A stretch of DNA of 58,500 nt from Adiantum capillus-veneris (taxonomy: Eukaryota > Streptophyta > Polypodiopsida > Polypodiales > Pteridaceae), in contig CM043960.1 of assembly GCA_014529385.2 (NCBI GenBank), forward strand, positions 79,213,332 to 79,271,831. Direction: 5' to 3'. A model generated the notes under the pieces. The model did no database searches and was not told the origin of the DNA. It saw nothing but the letters and a program-made list of their open reading frames with translations. Position 1 is the stretch's first letter; each line of letters starts with the position of its first letter. Below are positions 21,567-31,280 of the stretch, in pieces. Both the position numbers and the translations under genes were made by a program.

Positions 21567-21901
21567 AGGCTTGTGGACCTTGCAATGGTTTTGAGAAGTA
21601 GCTTTTTGGTTGATATGTGCTTATGGGTATTAACTTTAGCCTCAAATATTCTCGTGCGGCAGTATTTTAGTTATTGCGCTCTCCATTTTGATTTGTAGAT
21701 GCGATACACCTTCTTGGTTATTTTCAATGTTGATGGAAGGTTTTTGGCACAAGGATATAAAAAGCCATTGTAAGTTTTGAGTTTTGCAAAGTTTATGGTT
21801 TGCTCAATTTTGTGTTTAAAAAAATATAAGTTTTGCTCGGTTTATGGTTTGCTCGATTTTATTTGCTCGGATTTTGGGATTCTCCCTATGAGGGAGGCAT
21901 T
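21567..21901. other. 3' flank of the MULE transposase
   Basis: This is non-coding sequence with repeated TTTGCTCG(A/G)TTT motifs (about 21830-21870), then the hairpin described next. Confidence 0.5.
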
Positions 21902-21996
21902 GCATATCTAGCTAGGTACAATTAGGGGCAGGGGACCGCCGGCTCGGTGGGCGGGCTGGTGGTCCCCTACCCCGAATCATACCTAGCTAGGTATGC
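21902..21996. repeat. Long imperfect hairpin downstream of the MULE transposase
   Basis: The 36-bp arms 21902-21937 and 21961-21996 pair with about five mismatches. Both contain CTAGCTAGGTA and GGGGACC, and a 23-nt GC-rich loop separates them. Weak pairing extends 10-15 bp further outward. It could be a small foldback element, a transposon subterminal structure or a 3'-end RNA structure. Confidence 0.8.
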
Positions 21997-22142
21997 GGTG
22001 CCTCTCGAGCAGAAGCTCACGATGTTATGCATAGTATGAAAAACACTGAAAAAAACTCCGTTTTCCTACATGAGAAAATTTCTAAATCTTCTTGTGTGTT
22101 GGATGGAGAAAAACCATCATTGATCATGAGAACTGATGCAGG

Positions 22143-22517
22143 TTTGCGATATCACATTTGACAATGTGCTCATCCAAAATGTAGACACTCGAAGGGTTTT
22201 GGGTTGGAGACAAGAAGGAGAGGATGAATATTTCTTGGTGGAAGGCTATTGGCCGATAAAGCGAACTCACTTTCTTTAGATTTTCCAGAGCTGGAGGTAT
22301 TGTTTTGCCTTGTCCTTGGCTTTTAAATGCAAGGTGTGAAGCATACTACATTGTAGATGTTGAGGACCCTTCTGTGGGCTTCACCGCATACATTGAGGAT
22401 GACATTACATACTTCAAACGATCTAACATCTCCAATGCAACTCCTTTTGTGCTATTGCGTAGCAGCACAACTACCACCTTGTCCTCTCAACAAACTATTG
22501 AAATGCCCACCATCTAG
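22143..22517 (+). pseudogene. Unrecognised coding remnant
   Basis: Two short coding-like stretches occur. One near 22143-22280 reads CDITFDNVLIQNVDTRRVLG onward in one frame. The other, 22305-22517, reads ARCEAYYIVDVEDPSVGFTA onward to a stop after TIEMPTI. They could be exons of one gene or the tail of the transposon upstream. No family is recognised. The acidic, aromatic composition is unlike the surrounding repeats. Confidence 0.3.
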
Positions 22518-22699
22518 TCATCCATCACTCCTGTAAGGATCCTAATAATCCATCAAGGCTCCTAATAATCCATCCCATGATTTGGTTCCTTGTAATCCCC
22601 ATGTGGCTTTGCAATTGAGCTTTGTGATTGGAATCCACAGTACTCTCTTTGATCCAAGAATGTCTCTTCATCTGCACTAGCTTGTTTCCTACTCGATTG

Positions 22700-23100
22700 A
22701 AATGGAATTTTGTGTGTGTGTGTGTGTGTGTACGCGCGCACATGCGGGCATGGGAGTGTGTGTTTTAGGCGTCATGTATGCTAGCTTTCACCAATGGACC
22801 TGTGTGGGCCTAGGCCTACTTCTTGAAGAACACCCAAGCGTAGTCTCAACACTTCCATGAATGCCCAACAAATGAACGTTCTCAATAGAAAGAAAAGAAA
22901 ATCTCATGGCTAATGCAAAAACTTTGATTTACTATTTCCTAGCAAGCTATATAATTTTTGAGAAACGAAAGAATGTAATGATTCAAAACACATAATGATG
23001 TTTTCTAGGATATTTCCTTTGAAAATCATAGGTTTTCAGGCCGAGGACTCTCTCTCTCTCTCTCTCTCTCTCCCCCCCCCCCCCCCCCCCCCCCCCAAAA

Positions 23101-23143
<43 letters not shown>

Positions 23144-23414
23144 ATTTGCAATAGTAATTAGATTCCTCTATGTGCAACTTCCTAGCGTCAAAACCCAAAG
23201 TTGAAACCATAAAAAGAGAAGAGAACTCTACAAAGACTCTACACGGGCCTACATCACTCACTCCATAGAGGATCTATACTATTATAGAAGGGGGACGGAG
23301 AGAGGGATCCCCTCCCGCTCCCCGAGGAATTGAGTTTGGCTAGTGTGATGTGGCAACCTAGTGACACAGACAAACAATGTGCACAACACAAAGAGCAAGA
23401 GAGATTGCTGGCAC

Positions 23415-23480
<66 letters not shown>
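22700..23480. repeat. Microsatellite cluster
   Basis: The cluster holds (GT)n at about 22708-22731, and (CT)n followed by a poly-C run of about 24 and (CA)n at about 23048-23141. A (GA)n run of about 64 bp lies at 23414-23477. The bases between show no gene. Confidence 0.85.
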
Positions 23481-23639
23481 AAGGTAGTTGGCCATATTGG
23501 GGCATATAAAGTCTCTAGTAGGGAGTAACTTTCGTGCCCAAAGAGTCCTTCCATGGGTCCACCAAACACATCCCACATGACTACAAATGGATGCTTACTT
23601 ATAGTGTCGGTAGTATTAGGATTTAAAGGCTATCTAGGC

Positions 23640-23990
23640 CCCGGAAGAGCATTGGAAGCAACTCAAAGAGGAGGTTGCTCGTCTAACTTCAAAAAAAACT
23701 ATTGGCCTGGCCTCCGAAGAAGAACGCAAAAGGTGGCTATAGGCTAAAACCAATGTGGCCAAGCAGCAGCTTGAGAAGGTCACGAGGGTGAGATTGATAT
23801 TCAGGGAGACCTGTTGGAAGCTCTTGGCCTGGAGAAGCCCAGTAGTTGGGATGGTTTGACCACTGAATTCTTCAGGGAGTTCTGGAATGATCTCAAGGTC
23901 CCACTCACGTTTATGGCTAACCAAGCTTTTGTCAAGGGGTCATTGGATCCTATTGTGAAAAGAGGGCCCATTTATCCATATTGAGCCTTT
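23640..23990 (+). pseudogene. LINE reverse transcriptase N-terminal fragment
   Basis: Shifted frames give a helical Glu/Lys stretch, then PSSWDGLTTEFFREFWNDLK and a segment ending DPIVKRGPIYPY. This matches the region just before the RT fingers in plant L1-type LINEs, whose usual form is PGPDG...FFK.FW...G.L. The fragment lacks the rest of ORF2 and is broken by frameshifts. Confidence 0.55.
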
Positions 23991-24057
23991 GGCTTTCATA
24001 TGCTATGGCATGCCCCAAGGAAATCACCACAAGCATCACATTGCACCTCAAATGGTT

Positions 24058-25140
24058 TTAAGAGATCCGGAAGCATAAGACTGGTTGAGAGGTAAGCTTC
24101 TCTTTGAGCTTGGCAAAAGCATTTTCCTCCTTAGTAGCCCATGAATACTTAAATCTCTTCTTTGTTAAGTCATGTAATGGTCCTGTTATTTGAGAAAATT
24201 TTGCTATGAAGCGTCTATAGTATGCACACATACCAATAAAGCTTCTTAGCTCATGTAGATTCCTTGGATTAAGCCATTCTTCTATTACCTCCAACTTTGA
24301 TGGATCCATACAGATACCATCTTGAGAGATAATGTGACCTAAATATTGAATCTCTTGTAGAAAAAAATTCACTTTTCTTTTGATTAATAAAAGGCTTATT
24401 CTCTCTCACAACTTGAAAGATTGCCTAGAGGGGTCACTTGTACTCCTCAAGAGAATTTGATTGGCCTGAAGATTTTTGACCGACGTGAGTTTGAATGCGG
24501 CTGGAGCACTTGTGAGGCCAAAACTTATAACTTATCAAATAGATCTTCTACTCGCGGCATGGGATTTTTTTTTTTGTTTTATAGTAATCTTATTTAGTGC
24601 TCTATAGTCGACACACATGTGATATGTGCCATCTTTCTTTTGCACTAAAAATACTGGTGAACAGACTGGAGAGGAGCTAGGCCTCACCATACCTTTTTCC
24701 TCCAATTCATGCACTTGCCTCATGATCTCCTCTTGTTGAGCTTGTGAAACTCAATAAGCAGGTTTATTATTAGGCGGTGATATTCCTAGTGGAAGCTCTA
24801 TTGCATGGTCATCATCCCTTCATTTTGGAGGTAGCTCACTAGGGATGTCATCAATGAAAACATCTTGGAATCCATTTAGGAAATTAGAAAACTCTAAGTC
24901 CTCTTGATTCCCTTTATTGCTACTTGTGTGAAAACAATAAAGTCATCTATAGATTCTCTAAATAAAGTCATGTACGTAAAAATAGAGCTTTTCATTGACT
25001 TATAAAAGGCAAGTGTATTTACTAGAAATATGGTGTTCCCCGACTCGTTAGCATCGCTATACATGCTCTTTTCCCTATAGGTGAAATAGATTCTCCTTTC
25101 AAGGAACTTCATTCTGGCAGCCATGCGGTTGAACCACGGT
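24058..25140 (-). pseudogene. pol: Ty3/gypsy pol fragment with deleted RT palm
   Basis: Reading leftward, a degenerate protease/linker region (about 25124-24894) precedes the RT fingers at 24723-24535 ([20 protein letters not shown], then [20 protein letters not shown]). After a gap comes the RT connection/RNase H boundary at 24372-24058 (YLGHIISQDGICMDPSKLEV, LRSFIGMCAYYRRFIAKFSQ). The segment that should carry the catalytic YxDD (about 24530-24380) is missing or scrambled. No LTRs were found. This element is unlike the gypsy copy at the right end of the window. Confidence 0.8.
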
Positions 25141-25653
25141 GCCCCTAGGATAACATCCTCATGTTGAAGAGGAGAGATTAAAAAGTCTTGTTTTTTGACG
25201 TAGCTTTGCTTGTACGGTTTGTGAGTATCAAGAATGTGTTAGTGGAGAAGCGTTGTACGAAATGTAGATCCACAAGAGTGTATAGGAGTAGGGAGGACCT
25301 TGTTATCAATTGTGTAACAACAACACCACTATAATCACGACTAAAAAGTTGGAAGCACATAACACAAATAAAGACAACAAAGTTTTTGATGCCCAGCTTA
25401 ATGGTACAACAGTAGATTTGGTACTTGCATTGGATAGAAGATTCAACAACATTTATCTTGACTCCTTTCCTGAGGCACGGGATACTCTAGCGGCAAGCTC
25501 ACATGTTGGTTGTTTCAAAATTACTGCAAGTGGACACGTAGTTGCATATGAGCCTGAACTTTAGTGTTTTGGATTACCGACTATCATCTATAGCTATCTA
25601 CATTTGAAGGTTTGCATCTTTGAATCGGACCTACATTCCTTTCATGCTGAGTG
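25141..25653. other. Intergenic, one unrecognised 84-codon frame
   Basis: A plus frame (25310-25564) gives LNGTTVDLVLALDRRFNNIY onward to a stop after VAYEPEL. It has no recognised domain, no neighbour that explains it, and no proof of expression. The rest is non-coding. Confidence 0.3.
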
Positions 25654-25790
25654 TGTGATGGAAAGATAGATAGCCCTAGAGTGATGGGAATATATATAAT
25701 GCATGGGGAAAAAACCTCCTAAAGAGGGGAAAAATTCCCTCGCGGTCCTAGTGTGTTCACACACATCACTACCACATGAATATGGTAACA
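25654..25790 (-). repeat. 3' LTR of the copia element
   Basis: This is the 137-bp partner of 29154-29291, easily aligned, starting TGTTACC and ending CATCACA on the minus strand. Confidence 0.8.
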
Positions 25791-25829
25791 AATACCCCCT
25801 AGGAGTGATGCGGAAGTGCCATGCCCTGA

Positions 25830-28107
25830 GGACAGGATCATACCACAAAGGGGAGCAAGTCCAAAGCTTTGCGGAAAGCTTCAAACTTCTCACAAGACAA
25901 TGCCTTTCTGAAAAGATCTACAAGGTTGTCCTGTGTTGGCACATAAGCCAAGCTGATCTCTCCTTCTGAGAACCTCTCCCTGACATAGTGGTAATGCACC
26001 TCAATGTGCTTTGTGCGAGCATGAAAATAAAACTAGGTTCCTTGCAACTGCCAATGTGCTCTAATTGTCAATGTAGATGATGTTGGGGCCAAAGCATATG
26101 TTGGTGGCATGGTACCAAAAAGGGGTGTCTTGGGCACTCCTTTGGTAGCACTTTACAAGCCCCATCTTCATGTGCTATATGTAAAATAAACTAGCATGTT
26201 ATATATCAATGGATAGATTTTTCCATGTAGAATCTAAAAGTATAAAGTCCGACAAGTTTTGCATTTTTTTGCACAAAAAAAAAACATGTTCCCACTTTTT
26301 TTAAAGGGTACCACCAAAAGGTGCAAAAAGTGGTACCACCAATGCATGCTTTTACCCGTTGGCAATGTCTGGTCCAACACCCAAATCATCCATAAGGCAT
26401 TTGAGCCATACACACTCAATTGTAGCTATGAAGACTACCCTTTACTCAGCCTCACAACTAGAAATGGCCACAATAGGTTGCTTCTTGCTCAACCATGAAA
26501 TACATGAAATGCCAAGCATGTAACAAAAACCACTTGTGGACACTCACGTGTCATAAAAACCAGCCCAATCTGGGTTCAAAAAAGCATGTAAGTCTGGAAA
26601 CAATGATCCCCCCTTGGGATAAAACAAGGTAAGATGCAAAGTGCCACTCAAGGAGAGAAAAATCCTCTTGATTGCCTGCCACCAATGCTTAGATCTTGGG
26701 CTATGCATAAACCTGCTGACCTATGAGACTGCAAACTGAATATCCGGCCTCATGTTGCATACATAAATGAGGCAGCCAACAGTAGTTTGGTAAAGAGTGA
26801 CATCAGAATGATCACCAGCATCATGTAGACTCAACTTCAAAACTATTTCCATGGGAGTGGCAATAGATTTGCAATCCTCAAGTCCAAACTTACATAGCAA
26901 TGTCTCTATGTAACTTTTTTGACACAAGGAAATACCACCATCACACTGCTTAAATTGTATGCCCAATTAATGATGCAATAGTCCCAAATATTTCATCTTG
27001 AAAGTAGCATTAACATCAGCCTTAAATTCAGCAATATGTGCCTCATTCAAACCGCTGATCAGCAAATCATCCACATAAAGAACAACAATGAGAAGTACAT
27101 CGCCCTCACGCTTGACATACAATGTGCTTTCTGTTGGACTATTACAAAAGCTGCGTTTGACCAAATGAGTGTCAGCTTTCTCATACCAAGCACAAGGAGA
27201 TTGCTTCAACCCATACAAAGCCTTCTTACATATGCACACTTTGTCCTCCTATCCTTTCTTGACAAAGCCGCCAGGCTGCGCACTTTGTCCTCCTATCCTT
27301 TCTTGACAAAGCCGCCAGGCTGCGTTACATAGACTTCCTCAAAAATGTCACCATTCAAGAAAGCAGTAACAATATTGGATTGATGTACATCCCAACAAAA
27401 CTCAGTTGCCAATGCACACAGAAAATGAACAGTAGTCATACGATAAGTGGGAGCAAAAGTTTCTTCATAATCTATGCCTTTCTGTTGTGCATAACCTTTT
27501 GCAACAAGTCGAGCCTTATGGCGATCAACCTCACCATCCGGCTTGCGTTTCAGCTTGTAAACCCACTTTGTACCCATGGCCTTTTTACCAGGAGGCAAGT
27601 CACATAAAGTTCATGTGTCATTTCCTATAAGTGCATCATATTTTGATTGCATGGTAGCCATTCAATTTTTTGAATTATGTGCTTCATCAAAAGATAGGGG
27701 TTCCTCTATATCACATAAACTTAACACAACCAAAGAATAACAATCTGATGCATAAGAGGCATGGCAAGAACCTGAACAAGTACAACTAGACAAAGGTGTA
27801 TCCAATTTACTGTCACTATGCAAAGTGTACACCAGCCATTTTGGCATACCTCTAGCCTGCTCATTTTCAGCCCTTTCCTCATCAAGTGCATCTTGTACAT
27901 CTGCATCAATAATAGGCTGATATGTAACATTTTATGAAACCCCATAGGCTGTACATTTTCCTCATTTGAATTTACATTCGAACTTCCACCACTAAAAAGA
28001 AGCAATAAACTGTCATAAATGTCTTGTGAGCTTACATTATTATCTCTAGTACATGATAGCAAAGGCTGAACAAAATCTTCTACAAACACAACATCACATG
28101 AGACCAA
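25830..28107 (-). pseudogene. pol: Copia pol: integrase C-terminus, RT, RNase H, multiply broken
   Basis: In order on the minus strand there is first an integrase C-terminal remnant (VSCDVVFVEDF, about 28107-28070). The RT start follows at 27598-27293 (TKWVYKLKRKPDGEVDRHKA, ARLVAKGYAQQKGIDYEETF). RT continues at 27239-26967 (KALYGLKQSPCAWY, and catalytic LYVDDLLISG) and 26966-26721. RNase H follows at about 26590-25840 (SKKQPIVAISSCEAE, IYIDN, then HIEVHYHYVRE-like and DNLVDLF.KAL). A 44-bp tandem duplication at 27237-27324 shifts the RT frame, and stops fall inside RNase H (after EAE and after IDN). It cannot make a working enzyme. Confidence 0.85.
27237..27324. repeat. 44-bp tandem duplication in the copia RT
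   Basis: The unit CACTTTGTCCTCCTATCCTT...GGCTGCG occurs twice head to tail without mismatch (27237-27280 and 27281-27324). The length is not a multiple of three, so it breaks the RT frame. Perfect identity means it is younger than the surrounding decay. Confidence 0.9.
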
Positions 28108-28150
28108 AATACGCTTTTTTTGCGGATGTTACAACCTATAACCTTTGCTT

Positions 28151-28800
28151 TTAGCAATGTGAATAATGCATCAAACTTGACAACTTCACGATCGTCATAA
28201 GTCTCCAAGTACTAGCATACATTTGGTAAGAATCTGGCAAAGCATCAAGAACAATCTGCACAAGTGGACTATCAGAAATGACATCTCCTACAGAAATTAG
28301 TTGCTCATTAACATCCCTGACACCAGCAAGGAAAGTGTCCATTTCATCTTCCTCATGCATAATCTTCGATTCCAGCTCTTTACACAACAAAGCAATTTTA
28401 GCCTCATTGCGGCTTGTTTAAAGACTGCTAGAATATCCCAAGCCTGTTTTGTAGATTTTGTTGGACGGATGTGAGGAGTGATAGTGTGCTTCACAGACAA
28501 TGCAACCAATGCATGATCCTGCATATCTCTTACATCCCAACGAGCCTAGTCAGCTGTACGCAAAATAACTCTGATAGTAGCAACTCTGGCAGCAAAACTT
28601 GGAGCATCCTCAACATCAGCTACATCCACAGTACCAGGACGTACAGCAATGCCCTGCATAATGTTCCAAAATCCCTTTGATACAAGTACATGTTGCATCA
28701 TGTAAGCCCACATAGGGTAATTGTCCCCATCCAATCTGTCCTCAGCAGCAAACATCTTGAACACATCTGTGTTGTTGTCAGTCATAGAGAATGCTTGCAC
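28151..28800 (-). pseudogene. gag: Copia gag (UBN2-like), frameshifted
   Basis: It starts near 28800 with a short leader, then FAAEDRLDGDNYPMWAYMMQ, the usual copia gag entry (L.G.NY..W...M). It continues GFWNIMQG, then in another frame HTITPHIRPTKSTKQAWDIL and 'LCKELESKIMHEEDEMDTFL'. The frame ends near VLDALPDSYQ. The zinc knuckle, protease and most of the integrase that should follow are missing between about 28150 and 28107. Confidence 0.75.
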
Positions 28801-29153
28801 CTATGTGAAAACTACCGACATGAGGAGAAACTAAGTGAGACCAACACGTGCTATATAGCACAACTTGAGGTAGACTGTATGGGACTTGTTATGCAGTAAT
28901 TGGCACTGACAAAAAATTTACACAAAATGATAGAATTTCTTGTGCAGACGTAGCTGTAGTGGAAACGGAGGTCAAAATGAGCCCGAAATGTATTCTACAA
29001 GCGCTCTCAAATTTTTTGTCGACCTGTTGTTGCTTGCCAAAGCTCATTGAAATCTGAGAAAATGAGCAGGGGTGTTTTGGCGACACTGGCGAGACTAAGC
29101 CCGTGAGGACGTGACCTGCTCAAGGCACACAATAGAGAGTGTGTTACTTAGCA

Positions 29154-29291
29154 TGAGATGGAAAGATAGATAGCCCTAGAGTGATGGGCGTATATACAAT
29201 GCATGGAGGAAAAAACCTCTTAAAGAGGGGGAAAATGCGCCAGTGGTCCTAGTGTATTCAAACACATCACTGTCACATGAATATGGTAACA
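29154..29291 (-). repeat. 5' LTR of the copia element
   Basis: This is the 138-bp copy, TGTTACC...CATCTCA on the minus strand. The sequence inside the element after it (TGCTAAGTAACACAC) is not the usual initiator-Met priming site, so the primer is not identified. Confidence 0.8.
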
Positions 29292-29716
29292 AACAACCTC
29301 ATCTTGCTATTTGAGTTTGATCCCTACTGATGGATAAACTTCTCTTTGAGGGGGGATGGCATGTGTGTACGACATGGCTATGTCAGAGTTCCTTTTCATC
29401 AATCTCAAGGTGCTACAACAATAAATCCTCCCTTAAGGGAGGATGTAAAAGTTACCTATTAATTTAATAAGGGTGGACTTCTTCCATCTCGACCTACCTC
29501 AATTCCCAATTCTTAGATGTACTATTCCATTTGTGTAAGTTTCAACATGTGCTTTCCCACCTACCTAATATTGCACATGTGATAGATATCCAATGTCTTG
29601 AGCCTTTATCTCAACTTGTATATAAAGAACATATGCTACCCTCATTTGTACATGGTTGATATTCCACTCATGAAGTGTAATCAATTTTCATTGCTAACAT
29701 TAATTAGCATTTATAA
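29292..29716. other. Non-coding flank between copia and CACTA 1
   Basis: No gene is seen. The GTATATAAAG box near 29618 and the T/C-rich context resemble an LTR or promoter remnant, but no partner repeat was found. Confidence 0.35.
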
Positions 29717-29734
29717 TTACACTACAACAAAAAA

Positions 29735-29900
29735 AGTGTCATCAACGCAGATATTGACGCACTGCGTCGATATCTGCGTCCCTGTAAAACTGTCGCTATT
29801 TGCATCGATATCTGCGTGGAAAGGCTTTATTTGCGACGCAGATATGGATGCAGTTATAGACGCAGATAGCGATGCAGATATGGACGGATATATCGACGAC
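29735..29900. repeat. Left subterminal repeats of CACTA 1
   Basis: Multiple direct and inverted copies of a short motif near GCGTCGATATCTGCGT / ACGCAGATA occur here. This matches the motif class at the right end (GTCGATATACGCGT). In CACTA elements such clusters are binding sites for the TNPA-type protein. Confidence 0.8.
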
Positions 29901-29916
29901 CATAACAGAAAAAAAA

Positions 29917-30005
29917 TTTCTTAGGCAGAGGGCAGGTAGCCTGGCCTGTGCCCAGTGAAAAGATGGACACAGCCACAGCCAGACTTCCTGCCCTCTGCCC
30001 AAGAA
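29917..30005. repeat. Inverted repeat, 20-bp arms
   Basis: TTCTTAGGCAGAGGGCAGG (from 29917) pairs with CCTGCCCTCTGCCCAAGAAA (to 30005), with about 50 nt between. The function is unknown. Confidence 0.7.
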
Positions 30006-30179
30006 AGCGAGCAGCACCAAAATCAACCGTGCTCCCGTGCACAGAAATTTCGACAGAGTTCCCTTTTTTTTTACATAAACTTTAAAAAAAAACCATATCA
30101 TGTATACGCCTCCTACATGCTATCCATGTAGGATGTCACATGAGATTTAAGGCCAATGAAAGAAATGAAATGAACTTTG

Positions 30180-30370
30180 TGCAAAACCATAACTGTACCA
30201 ACTTAAAACTATAACCATAACGAACTTAATTTGTGCAAAACCATAACCAAATTAAAACCATAACCGGCCATAACCATATTGATCAAAACTATAATGCAGA
30301 TAACCATAACCACAAACAAAACAATAACCATAAGCATAACCAAAAAGTTAAACATAACCATAAACAAGCC
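30180..30370. repeat. CATAAC-type minisatellite
   Basis: Irregular repeats of (A)CCATAACCA/AAACCATAAC occur directly downstream of the truncated transposase. They may have replaced its 3' end. Confidence 0.75.
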
Positions 30371-31130
30371 ATCCTTCAGCCATGCTACCCTCAGCACGAG
30401 CTCTTTGACGAATGAACCCCTTTAAAGTCTTCATGAATCTCTCCAAGAAGAACATCCATCTGTTGTTGACGGTTCCAGCAACTACAACTTCATCGACCAC
30501 AAGCACAAGCAAATGCATTTGGATGGTAAGAATGTTCGTTGGAAAATACTTCTCCACCATACACACTGCTTTGATTGCATTCAAGTGAGCTGCATCTATG
30601 CTGTCTTTTCTTATCTCTTTTGATGAGATCCAACGCACTAGCTCACTAATTTTATAAATAGTACATTTGATGTCATCTATTAAACAATCTTTTATGGCAA
30701 TTGGTAAGATAAACTGTAAAAATTTGTGCCAATCATGCGACTTAAGACCACTAAGATTGTCATCTCTAGTAAAGGCCGTTTTCAAACATCGCATGCACCC
30801 AGTAGGAGTTTGGAAAGAAGATATGGTCTTCTTCACTTGTTTCTCTTTAGCACGACTCAAAACCCATGGACCTTTTGGAATAGCATACGCTCCATTGGAC
30901 TTTAGTCGAGGCCACATCTTTGGCATTCGACCCACAGCCTGTAGGTCATCTCTCTGAGCTTTGCTCTCCCTTTTTCCAGTAATGTTCTTCCATATGATCT
31001 CTCCCACATTCTTAAAAATGTGCATTGGGTCGAGCAGATGATTAATAAGCAAATCACTCCAGTACGGCAGTTCGTGAAAAATAGACAATCTCTTCATGCC
31101 GGGTGGGTTAAAATCTCCACTTTGTCTAGA
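30348..31130 (-). pseudogene. TNP2-type CACTA transposase, truncated both ends
   Basis: One frame gives NPPGMKRLSIFHELPYW, then LLINHLLDPMHIFKNVG, TPTGCMRCLKTAFT and SGLKSHDWHKFLQFILPIAI, the end of the Transposase_21 region. It ends with the DUF4218-type block (VVAGTVNNRWMFFLERFMKT, RQRARAEGSMAEGW). It aligns along its whole length with 48590-49440 of CACTA 2. The N-terminal half (zinc and most DDE sequence) and the C-terminus are absent. The intron present in CACTA 2 after SHDWHKMCQ is absent here: FLQFILP is continuous. Confidence 0.85.
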
Positions 31131-31210
31131 GGTGCACGGAGATCAAGACCACTAGGTGAATCATGTCTTTATTGGTCAAATTAAAGCCTATATTTGTGGG
31201 TGCAACATAC
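31118..31210 (-). repeat. Leader segment shared with CACTA 2
   Basis: Reading leftward, the landmarks ...AATATAGGC, CAATAAAGAC and GATCTCCGTGCACCTCTAGA match 46680-46770 in the same order and in the same orientation relative to the transposase. In CACTA 2 about 1.8 kb lie between this segment and the PPGMKR codons. Here only about 20 bp do. Confidence 0.75.
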
Positions 31211-31280
31211 GTACACACACAGACGTGCTCTTCACACAACCCATGTAAACGGTCTCAAGAGTTCTCGTTTTATCTTCGGA

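Larger units (their letters stand above)
25654..29291 (-). mobile_element. Decayed Ty1/copia retrotransposon
   Basis: Short direct repeats of 137-138 bp at 29154-29291 (5' LTR) and 25654-25790 (3' LTR) both read TGTTACCATATTCATGTG...TTTCCATC(T/A)CA on the minus strand. In between, in the same orientation, are copia gag, the integrase C-terminus, RT and RNase H. A purine-rich tract (CTAGGGGGTATT) abuts the 3' LTR at about 25791-25802. Flanking 5-mers do not match. The 3.64-kb length is short for copia because much of the protease-integrase region is deleted. Confidence 0.8.

Noticed and set aside
25310-25564. 84-codon plus-strand gene
   Set aside because: No recognisable domain, no splice or promoter support, and a position between retroelement relics. 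It is kept only as an unassigned frame in the region note.
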